DNA from: Paracoccus sp. SMMA_5_TC
Lineage (GTDB): Bacteria; Pseudomonadota; Alphaproteobacteria; Rhodobacterales; Rhodobacteraceae
Direction: 5' to 3'
Assembly (NCBI RefSeq): GCF_009696685.2
Contig: NZ_CP102355.1
Span: 434,001-498,000 of the forward strand
DNA length: 64,000 nt
Below, piece by piece: positions 31,851 through 40,522 of the stretch (its first letter is position 1; every line of letters begins with the position of its first letter). The translations under genes were made by a program, and so were the position numbers. Under the pieces are notes generated by a model that was not told the origin of the DNA, searched no databases, and saw only the letters and a program-made list of their open reading frames with translations.

Positions 31851-32519
31851 TTGTCCACCATCGAATCACTCCTGTCGACGCCACGCAGCAGCAGCCCATC
31901 ACTCGGCACCGGCACGGTAACATCAGCCGCCACCGGCCAGTTTGAAACCTTTCTGAAGATGCTTACTGCCCAGATAAAAAATCAGGATCCGCTCAATCCG
32001 ATGCAAAGCACCGATTTCGCGGTGCAACTGGCGACATTTTCGGGTGTCGAACAGCAGGTGCGCACCAATCAGTTGCTGGAAAGCCTGCTGGCAGGCAGCC
32101 AATCCGACCTTGCGGCCTTTTCATCCTGGATCGGGATGCAGGCCCGGACGACCGCACCGGTGGCAGTCGCGGATGAGGAAATTACCCTTGAACATGGCGA
32201 TATCAGGGCCGGGGACGAGGCCTGGCTGCTGGTGCTTGATAGTCAGGGCAAGGAGGTGGCGCGCAGTCAGGTCAGGCGTGAACAGACAAGCATGGTCTGG
32301 TCACGGCTCGACCACGCCGATACCAACCTGCCCGCCGGGAAATACGCCTTCCGGATCGAGATGCGGCAAGGCGGCGATGTCATCGGTTACAGGCCTGTTT
32401 CCGTTCCGACCGTCATCACCGGGGTCGAGGCGACCGACACCGGCGTAAACCTGCTGCTGCAAGGCGGCGGCAGCGCACGACCGGCCGAGATCACGCGACT
32501 GACAGGGCGCAGCCCGTAA
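31851..32519 (+). CDS. flgD: Flagellar hook assembly (capping) protein FlgD
   Basis: 222 residues. The N-terminal FlgD signature is FLKMLTAQIKNQDPLNPMQS with TDFAVQLATFSGVEQQVRTNQLL; the C-terminal part forms the Tudor/FnIII-like hook cap (GDEAWLLVLDSQGKEV, LPAGKYAFRIE). The start is the TTG at 31851: it follows GAGGT by six bases and the fliK stop by one base, while the first ATG would delete part of the conserved N-terminal motif. It ends the flagellar block; no flgE or other hook gene follows. Confidence 0.93.
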   Translation: MSTIESLLSTPRSSSPSLGTGTVTSAATGQFETFLKMLTAQIKNQDPLNPMQSTDFAVQLATFSGVEQQVRTNQLLESLLAGSQSDLAAFSSWIGMQARTTAPVAVADEEITLEHGDIRAGDEAWLLVLDSQGKEVARSQVRREQTSMVWSRLDHADTNLPAGKYAFRIEMRQGGDVIGYRPVSVPTVITGVEATDTGVNLLLQGGGSARPAEITRLTGRSP

Positions 32520-32631
32520 ACAAGGCAGGCTTTCTGACGACCCATGCTTCCGCTTCGGGTCAGCCTCCGCGAATTTACATTGATGCGCCCGTCCCTTCTG
32601 CCTATCGTCCTGTCTGACCAGTAAGGGGGGC

Positions 32632-33513
32632 ATGGAAATGGCGATTCAATCGGTGGGCGTTATCGGCGCCGGTCAGATGGGTAATGGCATCGCCCATGTC
32701 TTTGCCCTGTCGGGCTATGATGTCGTCTTGACCGATATTTCTCGCGACGCCTTGGACAAGGCTCTGGCCCATATCGAACGCAATCTCGATCGCCAGGTCA
32801 GCCGCGGCAAGATCAGCGCCGAGGAAAAGGCCGCCGCCATGCGTCGCATCACGACCACCATGTCGCTGGCCGATATCGGCAAGACCGATCTGGTGATCGA
32901 AGCGGCCACCGAACGCGAAACCGTGAAACAGGCGATCTTCGAGGACCTGCTGCCGCATCTGAAGCCCGAAACCATCCTGACCTCGAACACCTCCTCGATC
33001 TCGATCACGCGTCTGGCCAGCCGCACCGATCGACCGGAACGTTTCATGGGCTTTCATTTCATGAACCCGGTGCCGGTGATGCAGCTGGTCGAACTGATCC
33101 GCGGCATCGCCACGAACGAGGAAACCTACAAGGCTCTGGTCGAGGTGGTGGAGCGTATCGGCAAGACCTCCGCCAGCGCCGAGGATTTTCCGGCCTTCAT
33201 CGTCAACCGCATCCTGATGCCGATGATCAACGAGGCGGTCTATACGCTTTATGAGGGCGTCGGCTCGGTGCGCTCGATCGATCAATCGATGAAGCTGGGG
33301 GCGAACCATCCCATGGGGCCGCTGGAACTGGCCGATTTCATCGGCCTGGACACCTGCCTTGCGATCATGAACGTGCTGCACGAAGGCCTGGCCGACACCA
33401 AGTATCGCCCCTGCCCGCTTCTGGTGAAATATGTCGAGGCTGGCTGGCTGGGACGCAAGACCGGCCGCGGTTTCTACGACTATTCTGGCGAAGAGCCGGT
33501 GCCGACCCGCTAG
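32632..33513 (+). CDS. hbd: 3-hydroxybutyryl-CoA dehydrogenase
   Basis: NAD-dependent oxidation of 3-hydroxyacyl-CoA, 293 residues. The Rossmann loop [16 protein letters not shown] is at residues 8-23; the catalytic His lies in [17 protein letters not shown] and the Glu in [13 protein letters not shown]; the C-terminal dimer domain includes [23 protein letters not shown] precedes the start. It stands alone between the flagellar block and convergent plsY. Roles in butyrate/PHB metabolism or beta-oxidation are both possible. Confidence 0.94.
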   Translation: MEMAIQSVGVIGAGQMGNGIAHVFALSGYDVVLTDISRDALDKALAHIERNLDRQVSRGKISAEEKAAAMRRITTTMSLADIGKTDLVIEAATERETVKQAIFEDLLPHLKPETILTSNTSSISITRLASRTDRPERFMGFHFMNPVPVMQLVELIRGIATNEETYKALVEVVERIGKTSASAEDFPAFIVNRILMPMINEAVYTLYEGVGSVRSIDQSMKLGANHPMGPLELADFIGLDTCLAIMNVLHEGLADTKYRPCPLLVKYVEAGWLGRKTGRGFYDYSGEEPVPTR

Positions 33514-33516
33514 GCC

Positions 33517-33545
33517 GGGCCCGCAGGGCCGCGCCGCGCGGGCCC
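33517..33545. terminator. Hairpin between convergent hbd and plsY
   Basis: Eight-base arms GGGCCCGC and GCGGGCCC with a 13-base GC-rich loop, in the 66-base gap between two convergent stops. It could terminate both genes; no T-run is present. Confidence 0.45.
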
Positions 33546-33579
33546 CTCGATGGGGCGCGTGCGGCGCGCCGGTCCGGAC

Positions 33580-34164
33580 TTATCCCTTGCGGCCGATGCG
33601 CGGCTCTGTTCCCGCCAGAATCCTGCGGATGTTTGCGTGATGGCGCAGAAAGATCAGCGCCGCCATGAAACCTGTCACCGCCGCCATCGCGCCGCCCTGC
33701 AACCACCAGGCAAAGGCCGGGGTCAGCGCGGCCGCAACCAGCGCCGACAACGACGAAATGCGACCCACCGCCGCTGTCAGCAGCCACAGCCCACAGGCGA
33801 TCAGCCCCAGCCGCCAGTCCAGCGCCAGCAACGTGCCCAGAAAAGTCGCAACGCCCTTGCCGCCGCGAAAGCCCAGCCAGACCGGGAACAGATGCCCCAG
33901 GAACGCGGCCGCCCCGGCCAGCATCGCCGCATCCGGCCCCGCCATCGCCCGCGCCAGCAGCACCGCGATCGCGCCCTTGCCCGAATCCAGCAACAACGTC
34001 GCCAGTGCCGCCGGCTTGTGGCCGGTGCGCAGCACATTGGTCGCGCCGATATTGCCCGAGCCGATCTGGCGCAGATCGCCCAGGCCCAGGGCGCGGGCAA
34101 TCACCAGTCCAAAGGGCACCGACCCCAGAAGATAGCCGACGCCGGCCCATAGGATCAGCGTCAT
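33580..34164 (-). CDS. plsY: Glycerol-3-phosphate acyltransferase PlsY
   Basis: Membrane acyltransferase that uses acyl-phosphate to make lysophosphatidic acid, 194 residues with several membrane helices. The three family motifs are present: GSVPFGL...RQIGSGNIGATNVLR, FRGGKGVATFLG and RHHANIRRILAGTEPRIG. Its start overlaps the stop of the pyrC-like gene, so it is the last gene of a pyrB-pyrC-plsY operon. Confidence 0.95.
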   Translation of the reverse strand: MTLILWAGVGYLLGSVPFGLVIARALGLGDLRQIGSGNIGATNVLRTGHKPAALATLLLDSGKGAIAVLLARAMAGPDAAMLAGAAAFLGHLFPVWLGFRGGKGVATFLGTLLALDWRLGLIACGLWLLTAAVGRISSLSALVAAALTPAFAWWLQGGAMAAVTGFMAALIFLRHHANIRRILAGTEPRIGRKG

Positions 34165-35432
34165 GGTTGGCCCCCGAACACGCAGCGGCCGCCGACCCAG
34201 GTGCCCAGCACCCGGCCCTGCATCCGCGCGCCGTCAAAAGGCGTGTTCTTCGATTTCGACAGCAGCGCGAAACGGTCCAGGACAAAAGGCGCATCGGCAT
34301 CGAACCAGACCAGATCGGCTGGGGCACCGGGGCTCAGCCGGCCGGCTTCCAGCCCCAGCCGCCGCGCCGGGTTCAGCGACATTGCCCGCCACAGCTGCGC
34401 CAGCCCCAGCCCGCCACCGTGATAAAGCCGCAGCGCCGCCGGCAGCAGCGTCTGCAATCCGACCGCCCCCGGGGCCGCCTCGGCAAAGGGCAGGCGCTTG
34501 GATTCCTCGTCCTGCGGGGTGTGAAAGCTGGCGATCACCTCGATCAGCCCCTCGGCCACGGCCTCGATCATTGCCAATCGGTCGTCCTCGGCGCGCAGGG
34601 GCGGTGTAAAGCGGAAAAAGGTGCGATAGCCACCGATGTCGTATTCGTTCAGCGTCAGGTGGTGGATCGAAGTGCCGGCGCTGACATCCAGCCCCGCCGC
34701 CCGTGCCCGGCGCAGCGCCGGCAGGCTGGCCGCCACGGTGATCTGGTCGGCGTGATAGCGCACGCCGGTCATCGCCACCAAAGCCAGATCGCGATCCAGC
34801 CCCATCACCTCGGCCATGGGCGACACCGCCGGCAAACCGTAAAGCGAGGCGAACTTGCCGCTGGTCGCCGCCGCACCCGCCGACAGCCCCGGATCCTGCG
34901 GATGGCCGACGATCAGCGCCCCCAGCCCACGGGCATAGCCCATGCAGCGCGCCATCAGCCGGCTGTCGGCGACAACGCGCACGCCATCGGTAAAGGCAAC
35001 GGCGCCGGCGTCGCGCAGAAAGCCCATCTCGACCATCTCGCGGCCGCTGCGACCCTTGGTCAGGGCCGCCATGTGGCGGATGTTCACCGGCGCATCGGCG
35101 GCGCGCCGGGTGGCGAATTCCAGCGATTCGGGGGCGTCGATGGGCGGCTGCGTGTCGGGTCGGGCGATGATCGTGGTCACCCCGCCGGCGGCGGCGGCCA
35201 GCCCGGCACTGCGAAAGCTTTCCTTGTGCCGCTCTCCGGGTTCGCCGATCTTGACGCCCCAATCGACCAGACCGGGGGCCAGGTGGCGGTCGCCGCAATC
35301 GATCAGCTGCGCCCCCGCCGGGGCCTCGGCCCCCACCGCATCGATGCGGTCATCGCGCACGGTCAGGCTGGCGGGCTCGACGGTCAGCGTCTCGGGATCG
35401 ACCAGGCGGGCGTTCTGGAAATGCAGGATCAT
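34161..35432 (-). CDS. pyrC: Dihydroorotase-like protein, probably inactive (PyrC')
   Basis: 423-residue amidohydrolase-fold protein of the dihydroorotase family. The expected metal and substrate motif PGxxDxHxHxREPG reads [14 protein letters not shown] at residues 53-66: both histidines are Gly59 and Lys61 and the substrate Arg is Gly63. The catalytic DHAPH motif near the C-terminal third reads FHTPQD. The rest ([54 protein letters not shown]) is intact. Inactive PyrC' proteins are known as structural partners of PyrB in several bacteria, which fits the four-base overlap with pyrB. A catalytic dihydroorotase should be elsewhere in the genome. Confidence 0.88.
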   Translation of the reverse strand: MILHFQNARLVDPETLTVEPASLTVRDDRIDAVGAEAPAGAQLIDCGDRHLAPGLVDWGVKIGEPGERHKESFRSAGLAAAAGGVTTIIARPDTQPPIDAPESLEFATRRAADAPVNIRHMAALTKGRSGREMVEMGFLRDAGAVAFTDGVRVVADSRLMARCMGYARGLGALIVGHPQDPGLSAGAAATSGKFASLYGLPAVSPMAEVMGLDRDLALVAMTGVRYHADQITVAASLPALRRARAAGLDVSAGTSIHHLTLNEYDIGGYRTFFRFTPPLRAEDDRLAMIEAVAEGLIEVIASFHTPQDEESKRLPFAEAAPGAVGLQTLLPAALRLYHGGGLGLAQLWRAMSLNPARRLGLEAGRLSPGAPADLVWFDADAPFVLDRFALLSKSKNTPFDGARMQGRVLGTWVGGRCVFGGQP

Positions 35433-36388
35433 GCCATCATCTCCGCCGCGCGGGCACCGCGTTCGGCCCGAAGGTTGCGCGCCAGCAGGTCCATGGCGGC
35501 CATGCGCACCGCCACCCCCATTTCCACCTGATCCTGGATCACGCTGCGGTTGATGTCGTCGGCGATGGTGCCGTCGATTTCCACGCCGCGGTTCATCGGC
35601 CCGGGATGCATGACGATGGCATCGGGCGCCGCCAGCGCCAGCTTTTCGGCATCAAGGCCCCAGCGGTGGTAATATTCGCGCTCGGAGGGGATGAAACCGC
35701 CGTCCATCCGCTCTTTCTGCAAGCGCAGCATCATCACCACATCGGCGCCCTTCAGCCCCTCGCGCATGTCCTCATGCACCTCGCAACCCCAATCCGCCGC
35801 GCCCGAGGGCATCAGCGTCGCCGGCCCGACCAGCCGCAGCCGGTTTTCCATCTTGCCCAGAAGCAACATGTTCGACCGCGCCACGCGGCTGTGGGCGATA
35901 TCGCCGCAGATGGCGATGGTCAGCCGGTGCAGACGGCCCTTGGCGCGACGAATGGTCAGCGCATCCAGCAGCGCCTGGGTCGGGTGTTCGTGCCGACCGT
36001 CGCCGGCGTTCACCACCGCGCAATTGACCTTTTGCGCCAGCAGATCGACCGCGCCCGATTGCGGATGGCGCACCACCAGCAGATCGGGGCGCATGGCGTT
36101 CAGCGTCAGCGCGGTGTCGATCAGCGTCTCGCCCTTCTTGACCGATGACGACGCCACCGACATGTTCATCACATCCGCCCCCAGACGCTTGCCGGCCAGT
36201 TCGAAACTGGCCTGGGTGCGGGTCGAATTCTCGAAGAACATGTTGATCTGGGTCATGCCCGCCAGCGCATCGGCATGTTTCACCGTGCGCCGGTTCAGAT
36301 CGACATAGGTTTCGGCCAGGTCAAGCAGGGTGGTGATCTCGGCCGGGGCCAGCGGCTCGATCCCCAGAAGATGGCGGGCGCGGAACAT
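35429..36388 (-). CDS. pyrB: Aspartate carbamoyltransferase
   Basis: Catalytic subunit that makes carbamoyl aspartate in pyrimidine synthesis, 319 residues. The carbamoyl phosphate site [29 protein letters not shown], and the aspartate-binding region [12 protein letters not shown] are all intact. No regulatory pyrI gene adjoins it. It is first in the pyrB-pyrC'-plsY operon, with the next gene overlapping by four bases; the companion dihydroorotase-like protein lacks catalytic residues and probably forms a complex with it. Confidence 0.96.
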   Translation of the reverse strand: MFRARHLLGIEPLAPAEITTLLDLAETYVDLNRRTVKHADALAGMTQINMFFENSTRTQASFELAGKRLGADVMNMSVASSSVKKGETLIDTALTLNAMRPDLLVVRHPQSGAVDLLAQKVNCAVVNAGDGRHEHPTQALLDALTIRRAKGRLHRLTIAICGDIAHSRVARSNMLLLGKMENRLRLVGPATLMPSGAADWGCEVHEDMREGLKGADVVMMLRLQKERMDGGFIPSEREYYHRWGLDAEKLALAAPDAIVMHPGPMNRGVEIDGTIADDINRSVIQDQVEMGVAVRMAAMDLLARNLRAERGARAAEMMA

Positions 36389-36489
36389 GGTCTGGATCCC
36401 CCGGTTCGGTCGCGCCCTCTATCGCAAATGCGCGTCGGCGCGGCAAGCAGCCCCTTGCCTTCACGCGGAAATTGCCGCATCGCCACAGC

Positions 36490-37230
36490 ATGACCAGCAG
36501 CGGCCATGTCAGTTTCGTTTCCTCTGGCCCGGGCGATCCCGACCTGTTGACGCTGCGCGCGCTGCAGCGGCTGCAGACCTGCGACGTGGTGCTTTATGAC
36601 GATCTGGCCTCGGGGCCGGTGCTGGAGCGCGCCCACCCGCAGGCGCTGCGCATCGCGGTGGGCAAGCGCGCCGGCCGCCCCTCGGCCAAGCAAGAGGCGG
36701 TGAACGCGGCCCTGATCGAACACGCCCGCGCCGGACGTCATGTGGTGCGGCTGAAATCGGGCGATTCCGGGGTTTTCGGCCGTCTGGAAGAGGAACTGAC
36801 CGCGCTGCGCCAGGCGGGCATCGCCTATGAGATCGTGCCCGGCGTGCCCTCGGCCATGGCGGCGGCCGCGGTCGCCGGGCTGCCGCTGACACGACGACTG
36901 ACGGCACGACGGCTGCAATTCGTCACCGGCGCCGATGTGACCGGCGGCTTGCCGCAGGACCAGAACTGGGCCGCGCTGGCCGATGCCCAGGCCACGACCG
37001 TGGTGTTCATGGGCCAGCGCACCTTTCCGGCGATGGCGGCCGGGCTGATTGCCCATGGCCTGCCGCCCGACACCCCCGCATTGCTGGCCGAGGCGGTCGG
37101 CCACCCGCATCAACGGCTGCTGCGCACCACCGTCGCCGGCCTGGCGGCGCTGCTGGCCGCCGAAGGCCCCAGCCCGCACCCGGCGCTGATCCTTTACGGA
37201 CCGCTTGCCGCCGGTGACAAGGGTCTCTAG
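36490..37230 (+). CDS. cobA: Uroporphyrinogen-III C-methyltransferase
   Basis: SAM-dependent methylation of uroporphyrinogen III to precorrin-2, at the branch to siroheme and cobalamin; 246 residues. SSGPGDPDLLTLRALQ at the start, DVVLYDDLAS, VRLKSGDSGVFGRLEEE and VPGVPSAMAAAAVAGLPLT are family signatures. It is the stand-alone SUMT form without CysG dehydrogenase/chelatase domains. ATG 36490 gives the usual N-terminus. Heads a run with DUF2478 and a TusA-like gene. Confidence 0.92.
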   Translation: MTSSGHVSFVSSGPGDPDLLTLRALQRLQTCDVVLYDDLASGPVLERAHPQALRIAVGKRAGRPSAKQEAVNAALIEHARAGRHVVRLKSGDSGVFGRLEEELTALRQAGIAYEIVPGVPSAMAAAAVAGLPLTRRLTARRLQFVTGADVTGGLPQDQNWAALADAQATTVVFMGQRTFPAMAAGLIAHGLPPDTPALLAEAVGHPHQRLLRTTVAGLAALLAAEGPSPHPALILYGPLAAGDKGL

Positions 37231-37283
37231 CCGCTTGCACCGCTCTGGTGGCGGTTTATGCTGTTCGGACAAGGGATGAGGAC

Positions 37284-37802
37284 ATGATGCTGGCCTATCT
37301 GACCTGCCAGGACGCGGCACCGGGGGCTGCCGATCTGCTGATTGCGCAAGCCGTCGCGGAGCTTGAGGCGCGCGGCTTGCGGCTGGCCGGGGCCGTCCAG
37401 CACAATATCGATCGCGGCGCAGACCGCGACTGCGACATGGAGCTGCGGATCCTGGGTGACACCGGCTCAGCGGTGCGGATATCCCAGTCGCTGGGCACCT
37501 GTTCCCAGGGCTGCCGCCTGGATACGCAGGCGCTTGCCGAAGCCGTCGCCCGCACCGAGGCTGCCTTGGCGCGGGGCGCCGATCTGCTGGTGGTGAACAA
37601 GTTCGGCAAGCAGGAAAGCAGCGGCGGTGGCTTTCGCGACACCATTGCCCGGGCCCTGACCCAGGGGATTCCGGTGCTGCTGCATGTGCCGGCCGAACAG
37701 ATGCCGGCCTTTCATGAATTTGCTCATGATCTGGCGCAGCCGTTGACTGCCGAGGATCTGCCGGACTGGTGCGCGGCCCTGGCCCTGCGGGCCCCGGCAT
37801 GA
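37284..37802 (+). CDS. DUF2478 family protein
   Basis: 172 residues. MMLAYLTCQDAAPGAADLLIAQAV at the start, CDMELRILGDTGSAVRISQSLG, SQGCRLDTQALAEAV and ADLLVVNKFGKQESSGGGFRD are typical of DUF2478, a family resembling nucleotide-binding proteins and often found near molybdate-related genes. Several conserved Cys and the NKFGKQE stretch suggest ligand binding; function is not established. ATG 37284 follows GAGG. Its stop overlaps the TusA-like start. Confidence 0.8.
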   Translation: MMLAYLTCQDAAPGAADLLIAQAVAELEARGLRLAGAVQHNIDRGADRDCDMELRILGDTGSAVRISQSLGTCSQGCRLDTQALAEAVARTEAALARGADLLVVNKFGKQESSGGGFRDTIARALTQGIPVLLHVPAEQMPAFHEFAHDLAQPLTAEDLPDWCAALALRAPA

Positions 37803-38056
37803 CCCCCGATCCTGTCATCGACGCGCGCGGCCTGCTGTGTCCGTTGCCGGTCCTGCGGTTGCGCAAGCGGTTGCAGGCGCTGGCGCCGGGCAGCCGGGTG
37901 GTGCTGCTGGCCACCGATCCGGCGGCGGCGATCGATGTGCCGCATTTCTGTGCCCAGTCGGGGCATAGATTGCTGGCGAGCCACCCCCAGGCCGAAGGTG
38001 CAACCGCCTTCACCGTCGAGCGGGGGCCCGCCTGCGCCATGAAGGCAGGCGTCTGA
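37799..38056 (+). CDS. TusA/SirA-family sulfur carrier protein
   Basis: 85 residues with the family CPxP motif (DARGLLCPLPVLRLRK, active Cys14) and the two-layer alpha/beta fold pattern; a second Cys lies in PHFCAQSGH and a third near the end. Such proteins carry persulfide for tRNA thiolation, molybdenum cofactor or sulfur oxidation. Four-base overlap with the DUF2478 gene implies a joint role, and the upstream cobA suggests a link to siroheme or molybdenum enzymes, but this is inference. Confidence 0.85.
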   Translation: MTPDPVIDARGLLCPLPVLRLRKRLQALAPGSRVVLLATDPAAAIDVPHFCAQSGHRLLASHPQAEGATAFTVERGPACAMKAGV

Positions 38057-38131
38057 CCGAACGACCCGGCCCCGGGCTGGACGCCGGTGCTACCAGCCCC
38101 TATTCCTGCTGCAACTGGTATGGAGCCCGCG

Positions 38132-38929
38132 ATGACCGATCTGACCGAATTGCGCCTGTCAAACCTTCTGGTCGCCCTGGACGGCGATGGCGTTGCCACC
38201 GTAACGCTGAACCGCGCCGCCAAGCGCAATGCGCTCAGCGCCGAAACCATCGAGGAACTGGTGACGGTGTTTTCGGCGATGCCGACATCGGGCGCGCGGG
38301 CGGTGGTGCTGCGGGCCGAGGGCCCGCATTTCTGCGCCGGTCTGGATCTGGTCGAACACGGGCGCGAAGGCCGCAGCCCGGCCGAATTCATGCGCATCTG
38401 CCTGCGCTGGCACGAGGCGTTCAACAAGATTGAATATGGCGGCATCCCGGTCATCGCCGCGCTGAAGGGCGCGGTGGTGGGCGGCGGGCTGGAGCTGGCC
38501 TCCTCTGTGCATATCCGGGTGATGGACGAAACCACCTATTTCGGCCTGCCCGAGGGGCAGCGCGGCCTGTTTACCGGCGGCGGCGCAACCATTCGTGTGC
38601 CGCGTCTGATCGGTCAGGCGCGCATGGTGGACATGATGCTGACCGGACGGCTGTACTCGGGGGACGAGGCGGTGGCCGTGGGTCTGGCACAATATCGCAC
38701 CGCCGACAGCGAGGCGCTGGCCTATGACCTGGCGCGGCGCGCGGCCCAGAACACGCCGCTGTCGAACTTTGCCATCTGTTCCGGTATCTCGCACATGCAG
38801 AACATGTCCGGCCTGGATGCTGCCTATGCCGAGGCAACGCTGGCCGGCATCGTCAACACCCAGGACGCGGCCAAGGGACGTCTGGACAGTTTTGCCCAGG
38901 GCACTGCCGTCAAGATCAAACCCGAATAG
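38132..38929 (+). CDS. Enoyl-CoA hydratase/isomerase family protein
   Basis: 265-residue crotonase-fold protein. The oxyanion-hole segments are [17 protein letters not shown] and [16 protein letters not shown], and [23 protein letters not shown] matches the region that carries catalytic acids in family members. ATG 38132 follows GGAG with six-base spacing; ATG 38120 is an in-frame alternative. The exact substrate is unclear. A terminator-like hairpin lies about 70 bases downstream. Confidence 0.88.
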   Translation: MTDLTELRLSNLLVALDGDGVATVTLNRAAKRNALSAETIEELVTVFSAMPTSGARAVVLRAEGPHFCAGLDLVEHGREGRSPAEFMRICLRWHEAFNKIEYGGIPVIAALKGAVVGGGLELASSVHIRVMDETTYFGLPEGQRGLFTGGGATIRVPRLIGQARMVDMMLTGRLYSGDEAVAVGLAQYRTADSEALAYDLARRAAQNTPLSNFAICSGISHMQNMSGLDAAYAEATLAGIVNTQDAAKGRLDSFAQGTAVKIKPE

Positions 38930-38999
38930 GCGTCGCCCGACAGCACGCTTGCACGAACGGGACGGTTTCCGGTCACGGCAACCGACTTGCGGTGTCTTG

Positions 39000-39023
39000 C
39001 CCTGTCGCGGCTCTGCGACAGGG
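39000..39023 (+). terminator. Terminator-like hairpin after the enoyl-CoA hydratase gene
   Basis: Nine-base perfect stem CCCTGTCGC/GCGACAGGG with a six-base loop, followed by TTCT, in the intergenic gap. It separates the hydratase gene from the exbB promoter. Confidence 0.6.
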
Positions 39024-39067
39024 TTCTGCCTGCGCGCGGGCATGAAACCCTCGGGACGCGAGAATAG

Positions 39068-39096
39068 TTGACAGTTTTACCTTGTTGTTGTTTACC
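39068..39096 (+). promoter_or_regulatory. Possible exbB-exbD-tonB promoter
   Basis: Perfect TTGACA at 39068-39073, a 17-base AT-rich spacer and TTTACC at 39091-39096, about 75 bases before the exbB start. The -10 match is weak. Expected Fur/RirA/Irr control cannot be confirmed by eye. Confidence 0.4.
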
Positions 39097-39172
39097 ACCC
39101 GCCAACCGGCGTGGTGCGGTTCGCGCCCTGTCGCAACAGCACCGCAGCCCAAGGCCGCAAGGACAGACACGC

Positions 39173-40081
39173 ATGACGCCTTCCCCGTTCCTCCGCACGC
39201 TTGGTCTCGCCATACTGATGGTCGCAGCCCCCGTCCTGGCGATACCGGCCGGCGCACAACAGGCCGTGGGCGAGCCCGTGGCGCAGCAGGCGTCACCGGC
39301 AGGGCCCGCCGAACCCCAGGGCATTGCGCCATCGGCCACCGCGCCCGCAGCCCTGGCCACGCCGGAAAGCGGCGCGGTCGAACGCGACGCAACCCTGCCG
39401 CACGACCTGTCACCGCGCGGCATGTTTCTGGCGGCCGATCCGGTGGTCAAGGCCGTGATGATCGGACTGGCCTTCGCCTCTGTGGTCACATGGACGGTGT
39501 TTGTGGCAAAGCTGATCGAGCTGTGGACCGCCGGGCGGCGGCTGACCGGCGGCATCCTGCGGTTGGAACGGGCCGCCGACCTGCCCGGCGCGCTGGCCGC
39601 CTGCGCGCTGCGCCGCGACCCTGCCGCCCGCATGATGCGCATGGCCGCCGCAGAATACGATCGCGCAGGCCCCCGCCCCCTGGCCGATGGCGTCAAGGAA
39701 CGTGTCGCCTCGCATCTGGATCAGATCCAGGCGGTCGAAGCCCGCCGCATGACCCGAGGCACCGGGGTTCTGGCCACCATCGGCTCGACCGCGCCTTTCG
39801 TGGGGTTGTTCGGCACGGTCTGGGGCATCATGAACAGCTTTATCGGCATTTCCCAGGCTCAGACCACCAACCTGGCGGTTGTCGCCCCCGGCATCGCCGA
39901 GGCGCTTCTGGCCACCGCGCTGGGGCTGGTGGCGGCGATTCCTGCGGTGGTGGTCTACAATCTGCTGGTGCGCGTGATCGCCGGTTATCGGCTGCATCTG
40001 GCCAACGCCGCTGCGGCCACCAGACGATTGGTCAGCCTTGCGCTCGACAGCCGGTCCGGCAGCGCCCAGACCGAAGGTTGA
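39173..40081 (+). CDS. exbB: TonB-system energiser ExbB
   Basis: 302-residue inner-membrane proton-channel subunit. It has a signal-like N-terminus ([23 protein letters not shown]), a Pro/Ala-rich periplasmic stretch to about residue 80, then three membrane helices: [49 protein letters not shown] and [24 protein letters not shown]. The N-terminal extension is common in alphaproteobacterial ExbB. Start follows AAGGACA. First of an exbB-exbD-tonB operon. Confidence 0.93.
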   Translation: MTPSPFLRTLGLAILMVAAPVLAIPAGAQQAVGEPVAQQASPAGPAEPQGIAPSATAPAALATPESGAVERDATLPHDLSPRGMFLAADPVVKAVMIGLAFASVVTWTVFVAKLIELWTAGRRLTGGILRLERAADLPGALAACALRRDPAARMMRMAAAEYDRAGPRPLADGVKERVASHLDQIQAVEARRMTRGTGVLATIGSTAPFVGLFGTVWGIMNSFIGISQAQTTNLAVVAPGIAEALLATALGLVAAIPAVVVYNLLVRVIAGYRLHLANAAAATRRLVSLALDSRSGSAQTEG

Positions 40082-40084
40082 GCC

Positions 40085-40522
40085 ATGGCGGGCGGGCTGC
40101 ATGATCCAGACGATCTGGTGGAAAACCACGAAATCAACGTCACACCATTCATCGACGTGATGCTGGTGCTGCTCATCATCTTCATGGTCGCGGCGCCGCT
40201 GGCCACGGTGGATGTCAATGTCGATCTGCCGGTCTCGAACGCAACGCCGGCACAGCGCCCGGATCGGCCCGTCTTTCTGAGCGTCAAGTCAGACCTCAGC
40301 CTTGCCCTGGGCGACAGCCCGGTGGCTCTGCCGGATCTGGCAGCTGCCCTGGCCACGGCAACCGGTGACGACCGCGAACAGCGCATCTTTCTGCGCGCCG
40401 ACCGGACGGTCAGCTATGGCGACCTGATGGAGGTCATGAATCGCCTGCGCGAGCAGGGTTATCTGAAGATTGCACTGGTCGGGCTGGAGACCACCTCCGC
40501 GCCCGCCACCGTCGCACCATGA
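40085..40522 (+). CDS. exbD: TonB-system energiser ExbD
   Basis: 145-residue partner of ExbB. One N-terminal membrane helix carries the proton-binding Asp in INVTPFIDVMLVLLIIFMVA, and the periplasmic domain has LRADRTVSYGDLMEVMNRLREQGYLKIALV. It follows exbB by three bases and overlaps tonB by four. Confidence 0.95.
   Translation: MAGGLHDPDDLVENHEINVTPFIDVMLVLLIIFMVAAPLATVDVNVDLPVSNATPAQRPDRPVFLSVKSDLSLALGDSPVALPDLAAALATATGDDREQRIFLRADRTVSYGDLMEVMNRLREQGYLKIALVGLETTSAPATVAP

Noticed and set aside
27890..32519. Possible prophage or integrative element
   Set aside because: No integrase, att repeats, phage or conjugation genes; all recognisable genes are flagellar.
36389..36489. Cobalamin riboswitch upstream of cobA
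   Set aside because: Only about 100 bases between pyrB and cobA and no B12-box-like sequence seen.
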